Origin: JBGVMW01 sp045125095
GTDB lineage: Bacteria; Bacillota; Clostridia; Lachnospirales; Lachnospiraceae
DNA length: 7,402 nucleotides
Direction: 5' to 3'
NCBI GenBank assembly: GCA_045125095.1
Contig: JBGVMW010000219.1
Coordinates: 1-7,402, forward strand
Of this stretch, positions 1 through 5,525 are shown piece by piece (position 1 is the first letter of the stretch; each line of letters begins with the position of its first letter). The notes under the pieces were generated by a model that did no database searches, was not told the DNA's origin, and saw nothing but the letters and a program-made list of their open reading frames with translations. The position numbers and the translations under genes were made by a program.

Positions 1-19
1 GGTAGATGGAGTAGTATAG
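1..19. repeat. Terminal direct repeat, left copy (19 bp)
   Basis: Bases 1-19 (ggtagatggagtagtatag) recur exactly at 7384-7402. They fall in the acetyl-CoA hydrolase frame and encode the YTTPST segment on the minus strand. Exact identity, placement at both extremes and frame continuity mean this is an overlap of one locus or two copies of one gene, not chance. Confidence 0.95.
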
Positions 20-189
20 ATGCTGATATATGCGTTGCGAGTAAAGTCGCCTGAACCACCGATACCGTTCATCATCTTCGTACCACAAACGTGGGTAGAG
101 TTGATGTTACCAAAGATATCTGCCTCCAAAGCGGTGTTGATAGTAATCAAAACAAGACGACGAGCCACCTCTGGGTTGTTAGAGATCTT
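1..189 (-). pseudogene. Acetyl-CoA hydrolase/transferase, internal part of the C-terminal domain, 5'-truncated
   Basis: Read from 189 down to 1, this gives 63 residues. They begin KISNNPEVARRLVLITINTA and continue through ADIFGNINSTHV and MNGIGGSGDFTRN, conserved blocks of the C-terminal domain of acetyl-CoA hydrolase/transferase (acetate or succinate CoA-transferase type). The family moves CoA between acyl groups in the cytoplasm during acetate or succinate fermentation. Full enzymes are about 500 residues and this stretch corresponds to roughly residues 335-400. A TAG codon at 190-192 lies directly upstream in frame, and the preceding sequence shows no similarity to the family in any frame. 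There is no start codon near residue 1. The catalytic glutamate region of the family should lie upstream of this fragment, so the piece alone should be inactive. The frame runs off position 1 and continues exactly in the copy at 7075-7402 if the ends are joined. Family identity is sure; whether this is a broken gene, a displaced 3' fragment or an assembly join is open. Confidence 0.85.
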
Positions 190-201
190 CTATTCCACTG
201 C

Positions 202-460
202 AAAAACAGTACTTTTGTTAAGATTTCCTTCCCTTGTACCTTCCCAATCTCTCTCGGGCTAAAAACCAAAGATGAACCTAGGACAAACCAAGGATGAACC
301 AAAGAACTCCCAACCACCCAAAAGTGCATTTTCTTAAGATTGCCGTCACTTTTACTTCTCTTATACCTTGCCTAATTTTACCGACCGACGACCGGGCGAA
401 GACCGAGAGAACTCCGCATCATCTCCCCGCCTACAAAAAGTGCTGTTTGTTAAGATTGCC
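202..460. repeat. Diverged 116-bp repeats between the kinase and the acetyl-CoA hydrolase fragment
   Basis: Three copies of a 25-27-bp block occur at 202-228, 320-344 and 435-460. Each has an A-run, then a GTGC-like step, a T-run and TTAAGATT. The TTAAGATT cores are at 218-225, 334-341 and 450-457, exactly 116 bp apart both times. The bases between are only partly alike: both spacers start with a CC-TC-CTT-TAC pattern and have purine-rich ACCRA/GAACTCC stretches before the next core. Within the first spacer a shorter motif, AACCAAAGATGAACC / AACCAAGGATGAACC, is also repeated. Frames crossing the region look like accidental translations of the repeat. The stretch holds no gene; it looks like an intergenic repeat family. 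Function is unknown. Confidence 0.7.
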
Positions 461-494
461 TGAAAAGGTTACTCAACTTTCTGAAAAATTGAAC

Positions 495-1532
495 TTACCG
501 CTGGGACTCTACTCCGAGATGAAACATACGGTTTATATGCGGTTCATATTCACGAATCTTTCTTGAAAGCTCTTGATTCTTATCATTCGCTTCGTCCAAC
601 TGTAGTCTCAAAGTATTTACCTCTTGTTGGTATTCATTCTTCAACGAATCGAATAGTTCTTGGTAATCAATAAGTTGCTGCTGCAACACGACATTATTGC
701 TATCAGTACTTTCTATGGCTTGTTGTTGTGTAATCAAAATCACATTCTGATGATAGAGTTGCCAACTCAACCCTATTACAACTAACACAATCAGCAACAA
801 TACTATAATACTTCTTCTAACCCATGGCGATGGTTGCACAATATGTTTTTTGACCTCCTCCACCGACGAATATCGTTTCTTAGGGTCACGCGCAAGGCAT
901 TTTTTTGCAACTCGTTTCCACTCCTTTTGTTGGCTTAATATTACTCCCAATGCAAAAATATCTACTTGAGGATTAATGATTCCTGCTGCCAATTGTTCGG
1001 GAGCAATATATCCCGTGGTTCCCGCTGCACTTTTCAAAACAGTAAAATCCGCCTTATCAGCCAAACCAAAATCAATTAAAACCACACTGTTAGTATCGTG
1101 TGTGACTAAGATGTTTTCAGGTTTTAAGTCGCGGTGCGTAATCCCTAAATGATGTATATAAATGAGTGCATCGCATAGTTGCTCCAGCTGGTTAGGCGTA
1201 ATTGCTTGCAATGTATCGCCATCTACATATTCTTGCACAATACACCAACCTAAACCCTCCACCTGCTCCATGCCTAATGTACGAACCACATTGGGGTGAT
1301 TAAGTAGGTATGAAATGGTAAATTCCTTCTCCAGAAGCGTTTGATACATCGGATTAGCTTTGGCTTCTTCGGTCAGGCATTTCAATACATGCCACCTGCC
1401 ATATCGCTTGGCCTTATAAATTTCAGAATAGCCGTTCGAGGACGCATGTAGTAAACTTATCTCTGTGAAGTGCCCAGAGATATTGATGTTTTCCGCAGTG
1501 GTAAAACCCGAATTTACTTGAGAATCAAACAT
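495..1532 (-). CDS. Membrane-anchored Ser/Thr protein kinase with C-terminal coiled coil
   Basis: The protein has 345 residues. The kinase domain spans about 24-232. It has a reduced glycine loop (NGYSEIYKA, 33-41), the ATP lysine K51 (VLKCL), a likely helix-C glutamate near 68-70, the catalytic loop HRDLKPEN (133-140) with Asp135 and Asn140, DFG at 154-156, APE at 177-179, the DIFALG helix (191-196) and a late arginine at 220. All residues needed for phosphotransfer are present. The segment between DIFALG and the final helices is very short, so the usual 'TGxxPF' region is missing. A hydrophobic stretch at about 241-259 is one membrane span, and 265-330 is rich in Gln/Glu/Leu heptads and probably a coiled coil. 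The expected layout is kinase inside and coiled coil outside (periplasm). It is the last gene of the operon; its ATG overlaps the previous stop by 8 bp (ATGTTTGA). Substrate unknown. Confidence 0.92.
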   Translation of the reverse strand: MFDSQVNSGFTTAENINISGHFTEISLLHASSNGYSEIYKAKRYGRWHVLKCLTEEAKANPMYQTLLEKEFTISYLLNHPNVVRTLGMEQVEGLGWCIVQEYVDGDTLQAITPNQLEQLCDALIYIHHLGITHRDLKPENILVTHDTNSVVLIDFGLADKADFTVLKSAAGTTGYIAPEQLAAGIINPQVDIFALGVILSQQKEWKRVAKKCLARDPKKRYSSVEEVKKHIVQPSPWVRRSIIVLLLIVLVVIGLSWQLYHQNVILITQQQAIESTDSNNVVLQQQLIDYQELFDSLKNEYQQEVNTLRLQLDEANDKNQELSRKIREYEPHINRMFHLGVESQR

Positions 1533-2076
1533 GGAATAGTTCTAATTTCGTTAAGCCCGATTGTGCGCCTGCGATATAGGTGTCTTGTTTGGTGTTTGGC
1601 TCTCGCACTGCGATATAGTCCATTGCGGTTAAAGCTTGTCCTAACACAAACTGCGTGGCAGTAAACTGATCACCCACTTGCATTTTGGCATTTATAGCAT
1701 GCAATACTACAAAACGATTATTACCCAGGTATTCAATCATGCACTCTCTATCGGGATTCCAAGCAAGTGTAATCTTTTGTCCGACGGCAAGGTCTTTGGC
1801 CATAATCTTTTTTGCAGCAACAAAATCGGACTCTGCATGGCTGTTCGTGAGATAGTCTTGCCAACCTTTATAGCCTACATAGCGCGCGATAATCGATAAG
1901 GTTGTTACTCTTGGCTCGGACGTTTGTGGAATATAGCCAAACAATCGTTTTAATGTTGTTGGACTAAGATACTCGCCTGTGACAACCTGTATTTGTTCGC
2001 TCAAATACTCAAAATCGCGTGGAGATTCCAAACTACGTCCTAATTGGCGGATAACTATTTCTTTCAGTTGTTCCAT
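1525..2076 (-). CDS. Conserved Bacteroidetes protein with HTH-like N-terminus, 183 residues
   Basis: Function is not established. Residues 1-78 contain a pattern that recurs in Bacteroidetes proteins: LSPTTLKRLFGYIP (37-50), then EPRVTTLSIIARYVGYKGWQ (54-73). It looks like a small helical, winged-helix-like module, often placed beside signalling proteins. Residues 90-183 look mostly beta (KITLAWNPDRECMIEYLG, RFVVLHAINAKMQVGD) and end KLELFHV. There is no signal peptide or membrane span, so it should be cytoplasmic. The ATG lies one base after the TAA of the Bro-N gene (TAATATG) and its stop overlaps the kinase start, so all three are probably co-translated. A reasonable guess is a regulator or partner of the kinase. 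DNA binding is inferred from the N-terminal pattern only. Confidence 0.85.
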   Translation of the reverse strand: MEQLKEIVIRQLGRSLESPRDFEYLSEQIQVVTGEYLSPTTLKRLFGYIPQTSEPRVTTLSIIARYVGYKGWQDYLTNSHAESDFVAAKKIMAKDLAVGQKITLAWNPDRECMIEYLGNNRFVVLHAINAKMQVGDQFTATQFVLGQALTAMDYIAVREPNTKQDTYIAGAQSGLTKLELFHV

Positions 2077-2077
2077 A

Positions 2078-2932
2078 TTACTCCAAAGGCAATTCTTCAG
2101 ATTCTGTATTTTCTATTGGGCGTAGATAGTCAGATGCTTTTTCTGATGAGATAACGGTTCGCCCTAAACGCTTTTCGATAGTCTTACGAGCATCTCGAGC
2201 TACCTCACCACCTTCACGCGCAATGCGTTTGCTTTCTTCCATTGTTGTGGGATTAGACTGGCGTGAATATTCTGTAGTAGCTACTTCCGCCAATGTGTTG
2301 AGAGCCAGTTCCACATTGGTCATGTTATCTCGCAAATTCTCTTTTGTCAATCCTTTGTAGGATTTATATTGTCGGGTATTCATTCCGCTCCATGCTTGCG
2401 TGAGTACGTTGGTAAGAATAGCAAAGTCACGTTGCTCTGTTATGCCTGAACGTTTCCACTCATCGGTCAATTCTTTGCGCATTTCAATGGAACGCATACG
2501 CTCATTAATCCACTTATCGGAGTATCCTTGTCTGCGGTAGTCTTCTATTGCCATTTGGAAGGTCAGCTCTGGGTCAATCATCTGGTCAATACGCTGGCTG
2601 CCTAATTGTGCTAACCACTGCTTCACAGGCTCAACTTTTTTTGAGGGAATAGATTGAATGATACGGAAGATCCCCTCTAAATCAGCAGCTTGAGTTTTAC
2701 GGCGTTTACCATCAGGAGCCAACATTTCAACAGGGGGACAAATTGTCCCCCACTTGGATTTTAATTCTGCATCACGGCGGAGCATTTTCTTGATGTAATC
2801 TCGTGGATTAACTGTATCAGTCAATACTTCTACGATATCAGCAACAGAAAAGAAATACTTCTCTTGTTCTTCATCCCAAACGAAACGGACTTTTTTTCCT
2901 TCAAAAAGTTGTATGCCAAAATTATCTTCCAT
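2078..2932 (-). CDS. Bro-N domain protein, DinD-like
   Basis: The protein has 284 residues. Residues 8-110 fit the Bro-N (baculovirus repeated ORF, N-terminal) domain: IQLFEGKKVRFVWDEE, FFSVADIVEVLTDT, the PRDYIKKM helix, MLAPDGKRRKTQAADLEG and IFRIIQSIPSKKVEPVKQWL. The remainder carries the DinD/antirepressor-like extension: RIDQMIDPELTFQMAIEDYR, GYSDKWINERMRSI, KELTDEWKRSG, AILTNVLTQAWSGMN, YKGLTKENLRDNMT and AREGGEVARDARKTIEKR. Bro-N proteins bind DNA and occur in phages, plasmids and damage-inducible loci; DinD is SOS-controlled in E. coli. I chose ATG 2930-2932 over an upstream in-frame ATG at 2962, because the latter lies above the predicted -7 box (2959-2951) and would not be transcribed. 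First gene of the kinase operon. Confidence 0.9.
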   Translation of the reverse strand: MEDNFGIQLFEGKKVRFVWDEEQEKYFFSVADIVEVLTDTVNPRDYIKKMLRRDAELKSKWGTICPPVEMLAPDGKRRKTQAADLEGIFRIIQSIPSKKVEPVKQWLAQLGSQRIDQMIDPELTFQMAIEDYRRQGYSDKWINERMRSIEMRKELTDEWKRSGITEQRDFAILTNVLTQAWSGMNTRQYKSYKGLTKENLRDNMTNVELALNTLAEVATTEYSRQSNPTTMEESKRIAREGGEVARDARKTIEKRLGRTVISSEKASDYLRPIENTESEELPLE

Positions 2933-2950
2933 AGCTATTAATTTTCTGCT

Positions 2951-2983
2951 GCAAAAGTACACTTTTTCTTTGATATATGCAAA
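2951..2983 (-). promoter_or_regulatory. Bacteroidetes-type promoter for the Bro-N/kinase operon
   Basis: On the minus strand TTTG lies at 2983-2980 and TACTTTTGC at 2959-2951, a full match to TAnnTTTGC, with a 20-bp gap. This fits the -33/-7 promoter of Bacteroidetes. The start of transcription is expected near 2944, leaving a leader of only about 12 nt before the ATG at 2932. This decides the start codon of the Bro-N gene. Confidence 0.8.
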
Positions 2984-2993
2984 TATTTCTAAT

Positions 2994-3019
2994 AATTAGC
3001 CGCAAAAACACAGCTAATT
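2994..3019. repeat. Small inverted repeat in the divergent control region
   Basis: AATTAGC (2994-3000) and GCTAATT (3013-3019) are perfect inverted arms with a 12-base A-rich loop. It lies between the minus-strand promoter and the phased repeats, so an operator role is possible. No U-tract follows in either direction, which argues against a terminator. Confidence 0.45.
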
Positions 3020-3035
3020 TTGATTCACTACTGCA

Positions 3036-3075
3036 TTTGGTACGAAAAGAATTTATTTGGCACGATTTGGCACAA
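3036..3075 (+). promoter_or_regulatory. Three phased copies of TTTGGYACRA, candidate operator
   Basis: TTTGGTACGA (3036-3045), TTTGGCACGA (3056-3065) and TTTGGCACAA (3066-3075) start 20 and then 10 bp apart, so all three face the same side of the helix. The last two cover the -33 region of the promoter-like site at 3086-3094. This is the usual layout for a regulator binding direct repeats. The regulator is unknown; the Bro-N or HTH-like protein encoded next door is a candidate. Confidence 0.5.
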
Positions 3076-3094
3076 AATAAATCCGTACCTTTGC
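3066..3094 (+). promoter_or_regulatory. Upstream plus-strand promoter candidate (P1)
   Basis: TACCTTTGC at 3086-3094 is a full match to the Bacteroidetes -7 element and is followed by GCAGCC. The nearest TTTG (3066-3069) is only 16 bp upstream, short of the usual 19-21, so the promoter may be weak or need an activator bound at the phased repeats. Transcription would start near 3101 and run into the second promoter region and the structured RNA. Confidence 0.5.
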
Positions 3095-3153
3095 AGCCGA
3101 AAAGCAAAAGTGGTCTATATCATACAGCAAAATGATGAAAAATAGAACTTTTA

Positions 3154-3186
3154 TTTGTAAGAGTGAAATATTTTTTGTACTTTTGC
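3154..3186 (+). promoter_or_regulatory. Bacteroidetes-type promoter for the structured RNA and plus-strand operon (P2)
   Basis: TTTG at 3154-3157 and TACTTTTGC at 3178-3186 are separated by 20 bp, the same architecture as the minus-strand promoter. Transcription should start near 3190-3195, at the UUCG hairpin that opens the structured RNA. It is the best plus-strand promoter found upstream of the four-gene operon. Confidence 0.75.
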
Positions 3187-3189
3187 GGT

Positions 3190-3376
3190 GTCTCTTCGGA
3201 GACGGACATATTTTGAGACGTATCAGCGTATCGGCTTGGCAGGTAAATCTGGAAAATTCATCTGTAGTCAAGGAAGATAAGTTGAGTCAGTCCACCGTAT
3301 GGTGTAGACTGCTTTTGCTTATTTGACTACAGGCCATTCCAGAGCCTACCTGCCAGTAAGTGAGAGCAGTCTTTTT
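3190..3376 (+). ncRNA. Structured RNA candidate: stand-alone small RNA or operon leader
   Basis: The 5' end makes a perfect UUCG tetraloop hairpin (GTCTC-TTCG-GAGAC, 3190-3203). A long rod follows, with four paired segments split by internal loops: GGCAGGTA 3238-3245 with TACCTGCC 3347-3354, TCTGGA 3248-3253 with TCCAGA 3338-3343, CTGTAGTCAA 3262-3271 with TTGACTACAG 3323-3332, and an end hairpin CAGTCCACC 3288-3296 with GGTG-TA-GACTG 3301-3311. Five U's (3372-3376) end it. GACTGCT at 3307-3313 can instead pair with AGCAGTC at 3365-3371 just before the U-tract, which would break the rod and form a terminator-like stem. Size and rod shape recall 6S RNA, but the 5' and 3' ends do not pair well; a leader/attenuator for the next gene 27 bp downstream fits too. 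Class undecided. Confidence 0.55.
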
Positions 3377-3403
3377 ATGTGTAACCATATAAATCTTACG
3401 ATT

Positions 3404-3754
3404 ATGGCAAATGAAGTAAAAAAACAAACAATGGATGTGGAAAGCATCTTAAGAATCAACAGCCCTACTAATAGATTAGGTGGTCCAGTTGATTTGGTTT
3501 ATCGCAACGAAACAGAAGGTTGGGCAATAGTGTCTATCTATTGGGATGGATGCCCAACACTTGGGATCAGATGGTTCTGGGGAAATTATGGAACACCTGT
3601 ATCCTACAATCATCCTCAATGGTTCATTCTTCCTGACGGACTTCACGAAGCAATTTTGAACCAATTACCAATTTCTGTCAAAAAGAGACAAACTATTGTT
3701 CAATTTCTCACTCAAGATAGAATAGATGATTCGAAGTCAAAAATAAATGAATAA
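3404..3754 (+). CDS. Small soluble protein of unknown function, 116 residues
   Basis: I do not recognise a named family. From ATG 3404 it reads MANEVKKQTMDVES and has a Trp/Gly-rich centre (EGWAIVSIYWDGCPTLGIRW, then FWGNYGTP), then PQWFILPDGLHEAILNQLP and a charged tail. The tryptophans and glycines suggest a small beta fold followed by a helix. There is no signal peptide. An in-frame ATG at 3377 would add nine residues (MCNHINLTI) but sits right at the end of the U-tract, and one at 3323 lies inside the RNA rod; 3404 is preferred, and 3431 is also possible. First gene of the plus-strand operon; 22 bp separate it from the next start. Its position behind the structured RNA makes it the gene most likely to be controlled by it. 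Confidence 0.75.
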   Translation: MANEVKKQTMDVESILRINSPTNRLGGPVDLVYRNETEGWAIVSIYWDGCPTLGIRWFWGNYGTPVSYNHPQWFILPDGLHEAILNQLPISVKKRQTIVQFLTQDRIDDSKSKINE

Positions 3755-3776
3755 TAACCCTAAAAAGCACACTACA

Positions 3777-5171
3777 ATGAAAAAGTTATTTTTATTAGGT
3801 CTTGTGACCTTAATCACAATTTCTGCTTCTGCACAGATTGAAATGTATAATGGGCAGCCAAATTCAAATCAAAAACAGTTATCAGCTACAGATGTGAAAA
3901 ATGAATATCTCAAACTAATGTCAAAGCATACACCTGCTGTTATAAGTAGTCTTGTAGATATATATCCAGCTCCGAATCTAATAGGAGATACATTGTTTAG
4001 TATATCTGAAAAGTTGTATGAAACAGAAATTGTAAATTGCGTACTTATGTTAAATGCAACTGAAGATACGTTAAGAATAAAGTCACTTCCTGTAGGAGAA
4101 AAATTCTATGTAAAGGATATTATACCCTTTGAGCTCTTAGAAGTGTTATCAAGCAAATTCAATGGATTAGTATTTGTTAGCGATACTTTTTATAATGAAT
4201 CGTATAAAAAAGGTAGGTACATTATTCCAAGAACAATAACACCATTCGAATCATATGAGAAACTATCTATTTGGGAATACTTGTTCAAAGAAAATGATAC
4301 CTATCAAAGTTTATACTCAATTTTATCACCACCACAAACAAAACTCCCTGTTTTTGGTAGTCCTATATATGTACTTGAAAATAGTGGCAATACTTATTAT
4401 GTAAGATATTCGGCTCTTTCTAAATCTCGAAGTGATAGATTAAAATCTGCGTTCTACCCTAAATATGCTCTCTCACCTAATCAAACATTGCACAGTCTAC
4501 CTACAGATCTACCTATATATTCTGCACATTTGTCAAGTTTTATATCTGTTAGTTCATACAACTTTTTAAAAGAAAAATATGCTGGGAAAGAGTGTTACTG
4601 TATCAGTGCTATCAATAAAGAAGATATTAAAAGAAATGTGCTTAATGGTGTATATAAGTTCGAAAAAGTTATAGTCAAAGACGGAGAAATATGCGGCGAA
4701 GTCATTTCTAAAGAAAGTAATAAGAAATACTATTGGGAATTAGAAATTATACGTCAGCGTATGATAAAGGATGGAGCTATTGTGGTTGATAGTATTATGG
4801 ATCTTAACTGCTTATGTTTAAAGTTAGATGTGGACTCTCTGTTAGCAAAGTGGAAATACGAAGAAGCACAAGAGCGTTTAGCAGATGAAAGAAAACAGGA
4901 ACAATATCGCATAAATATGATTCAAAAATATGGAGAGAACTATGGCAATCTTATTGCTAAAGGTGAGATCTGTATTGGTATGACAAAAGATATGTGTAAA
5001 GAAGCATTAGGAAGACCTGAACAGACAAATAAAGTGACAAATACATTAGGTGTAGCAGAAGTTTGGACATATATATCCAACTGGGTGGAATCAGCTTTCT
5101 TGGATATCGAAGAAGAAGAATATATGTTTGTAACATTTATAGATGGTAAAATCACATCTATTACAGAATAA
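3777..5171 (+). CDS. Secreted protein with C-terminal SmpA/BamE-like module, 464 residues
   Basis: It starts with a clear signal peptide, MKKLFLLGLVTLITISASA, probably cut before Gln20. No lipobox cysteine is present, so it should be a soluble periplasmic or secreted protein. An in-frame ATG 30 bases upstream (3747) would put a polar stretch before the signal, so 3777 is chosen. Residues about 30-340 are not recognised and contain beta-rich segments (GSPIYVLENSGNTYYVRYSA, GEICGEVISKESNKKYYW). About 355-386 is a charged helix (KYEEAQERLADERKQEQYR). Residues about 390-464 resemble the SmpA/OmlA (BamE-like) fold: GEICIGMTKDMCKEALGRP, a mid strand EVWTYISNW, and FVTFIDGKITSITE. In BamE this fold supports outer-membrane protein assembly, but in Bacteroidetes such modules occur in many unrelated secreted proteins, so the role is open. 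Confidence 0.8.
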   Translation: MKKLFLLGLVTLITISASAQIEMYNGQPNSNQKQLSATDVKNEYLKLMSKHTPAVISSLVDIYPAPNLIGDTLFSISEKLYETEIVNCVLMLNATEDTLRIKSLPVGEKFYVKDIIPFELLEVLSSKFNGLVFVSDTFYNESYKKGRYIIPRTITPFESYEKLSIWEYLFKENDTYQSLYSILSPPQTKLPVFGSPIYVLENSGNTYYVRYSALSKSRSDRLKSAFYPKYALSPNQTLHSLPTDLPIYSAHLSSFISVSSYNFLKEKYAGKECYCISAINKEDIKRNVLNGVYKFEKVIVKDGEICGEVISKESNKKYYWELEIIRQRMIKDGAIVVDSIMDLNCLCLKLDVDSLLAKWKYEEAQERLADERKQEQYRINMIQKYGENYGNLIAKGEICIGMTKDMCKEALGRPEQTNKVTNTLGVAEVWTYISNWVESAFLDIEEEEYMFVTFIDGKITSITE

Positions 5172-5180
5172 TACACAACT

Positions 5181-5525
5181 ATGACACAAGAACATTACGA
5201 TAAACTGCTCGAAAGCGCTGTAAAATTCTATGAGAAGATAGAAGAATGTGACAATGAAACTCGGGCAATAAAAATGTATTTAGAAGGCATTATTGATGAT
5301 ATACGAGAAAATGAGTTCTCCATTATCAATGACTTCGATACTGTCGAAGATTATTTTGACACTCTTGACGATCAACAAGAAGAAATTGACACTTATCATG
5401 ATATTATGTATCCCAATCAAGATGATGATGAGTATGACAACTCGTATGATGAATCAAAATACAAACTTCACAGAAAAACATTAAACAAGTTATACAAATA
5501 TTGTCTAAAACAAATAGATTTATGA
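5181..5525 (+). CDS. Acidic helical protein of unknown function, 114 residues
   Basis: The protein reads MTQEHYDKLLESAVKFYEKI and is mostly helical, with a strongly acidic middle (DTVEDYFDTLDDQQEEIDTY, then NQDDDEYDNSYDES) and a basic C-terminal helix (KLHRKTLNKLYKYCLKQ). It has no signal peptide or membrane span, so it should stay in the cytoplasm, unlike its neighbours on both sides. It starts 9 bp after the stop of the secreted protein, and its TGA overlaps the ATG of the lipoprotein gene (ATGA at 5522-5525), so it is almost certainly translated with them. No family recognised; an acidic adaptor or inhibitor role would be a guess. Confidence 0.78.
   Translation: MTQEHYDKLLESAVKFYEKIEECDNETRAIKMYLEGIIDDIRENEFSIINDFDTVEDYFDTLDDQQEEIDTYHDIMYPNQDDDEYDNSYDESKYKLHRKTLNKLYKYCLKQIDL

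Noticed and set aside
202..460. Integron attC-like sites or a gene cassette circle
   Set aside because: The cores read GTTAAGA / TCTTAAC, one base off the attC consensus (GTTRRRY / RYYYAAC), and copy B lacks the leading G. No paired inner sites or integrase are visible.
202..460. CRISPR array
   Set aside because: There are only three imperfect blocks with 90-bp spacers that are themselves related to each other, and no cas gene.
294..566. 90-residue plus-strand open frame
   Set aside because: It is a translation of the 116-bp repeats that runs on into the antisense of the kinase gene, with no start signal and repeat-derived composition.
3132..3326. 64-residue open frame starting MMKNRTF
   Set aside because: It crosses a promoter and the structured RNA, has no coding character and ends inside the RNA rod.
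3190..3376. Confident assignment as 6S RNA
   Set aside because: Length and bubble pattern agree, but the 5' and 3' ends are not paired with each other and a leader role fits equally well.
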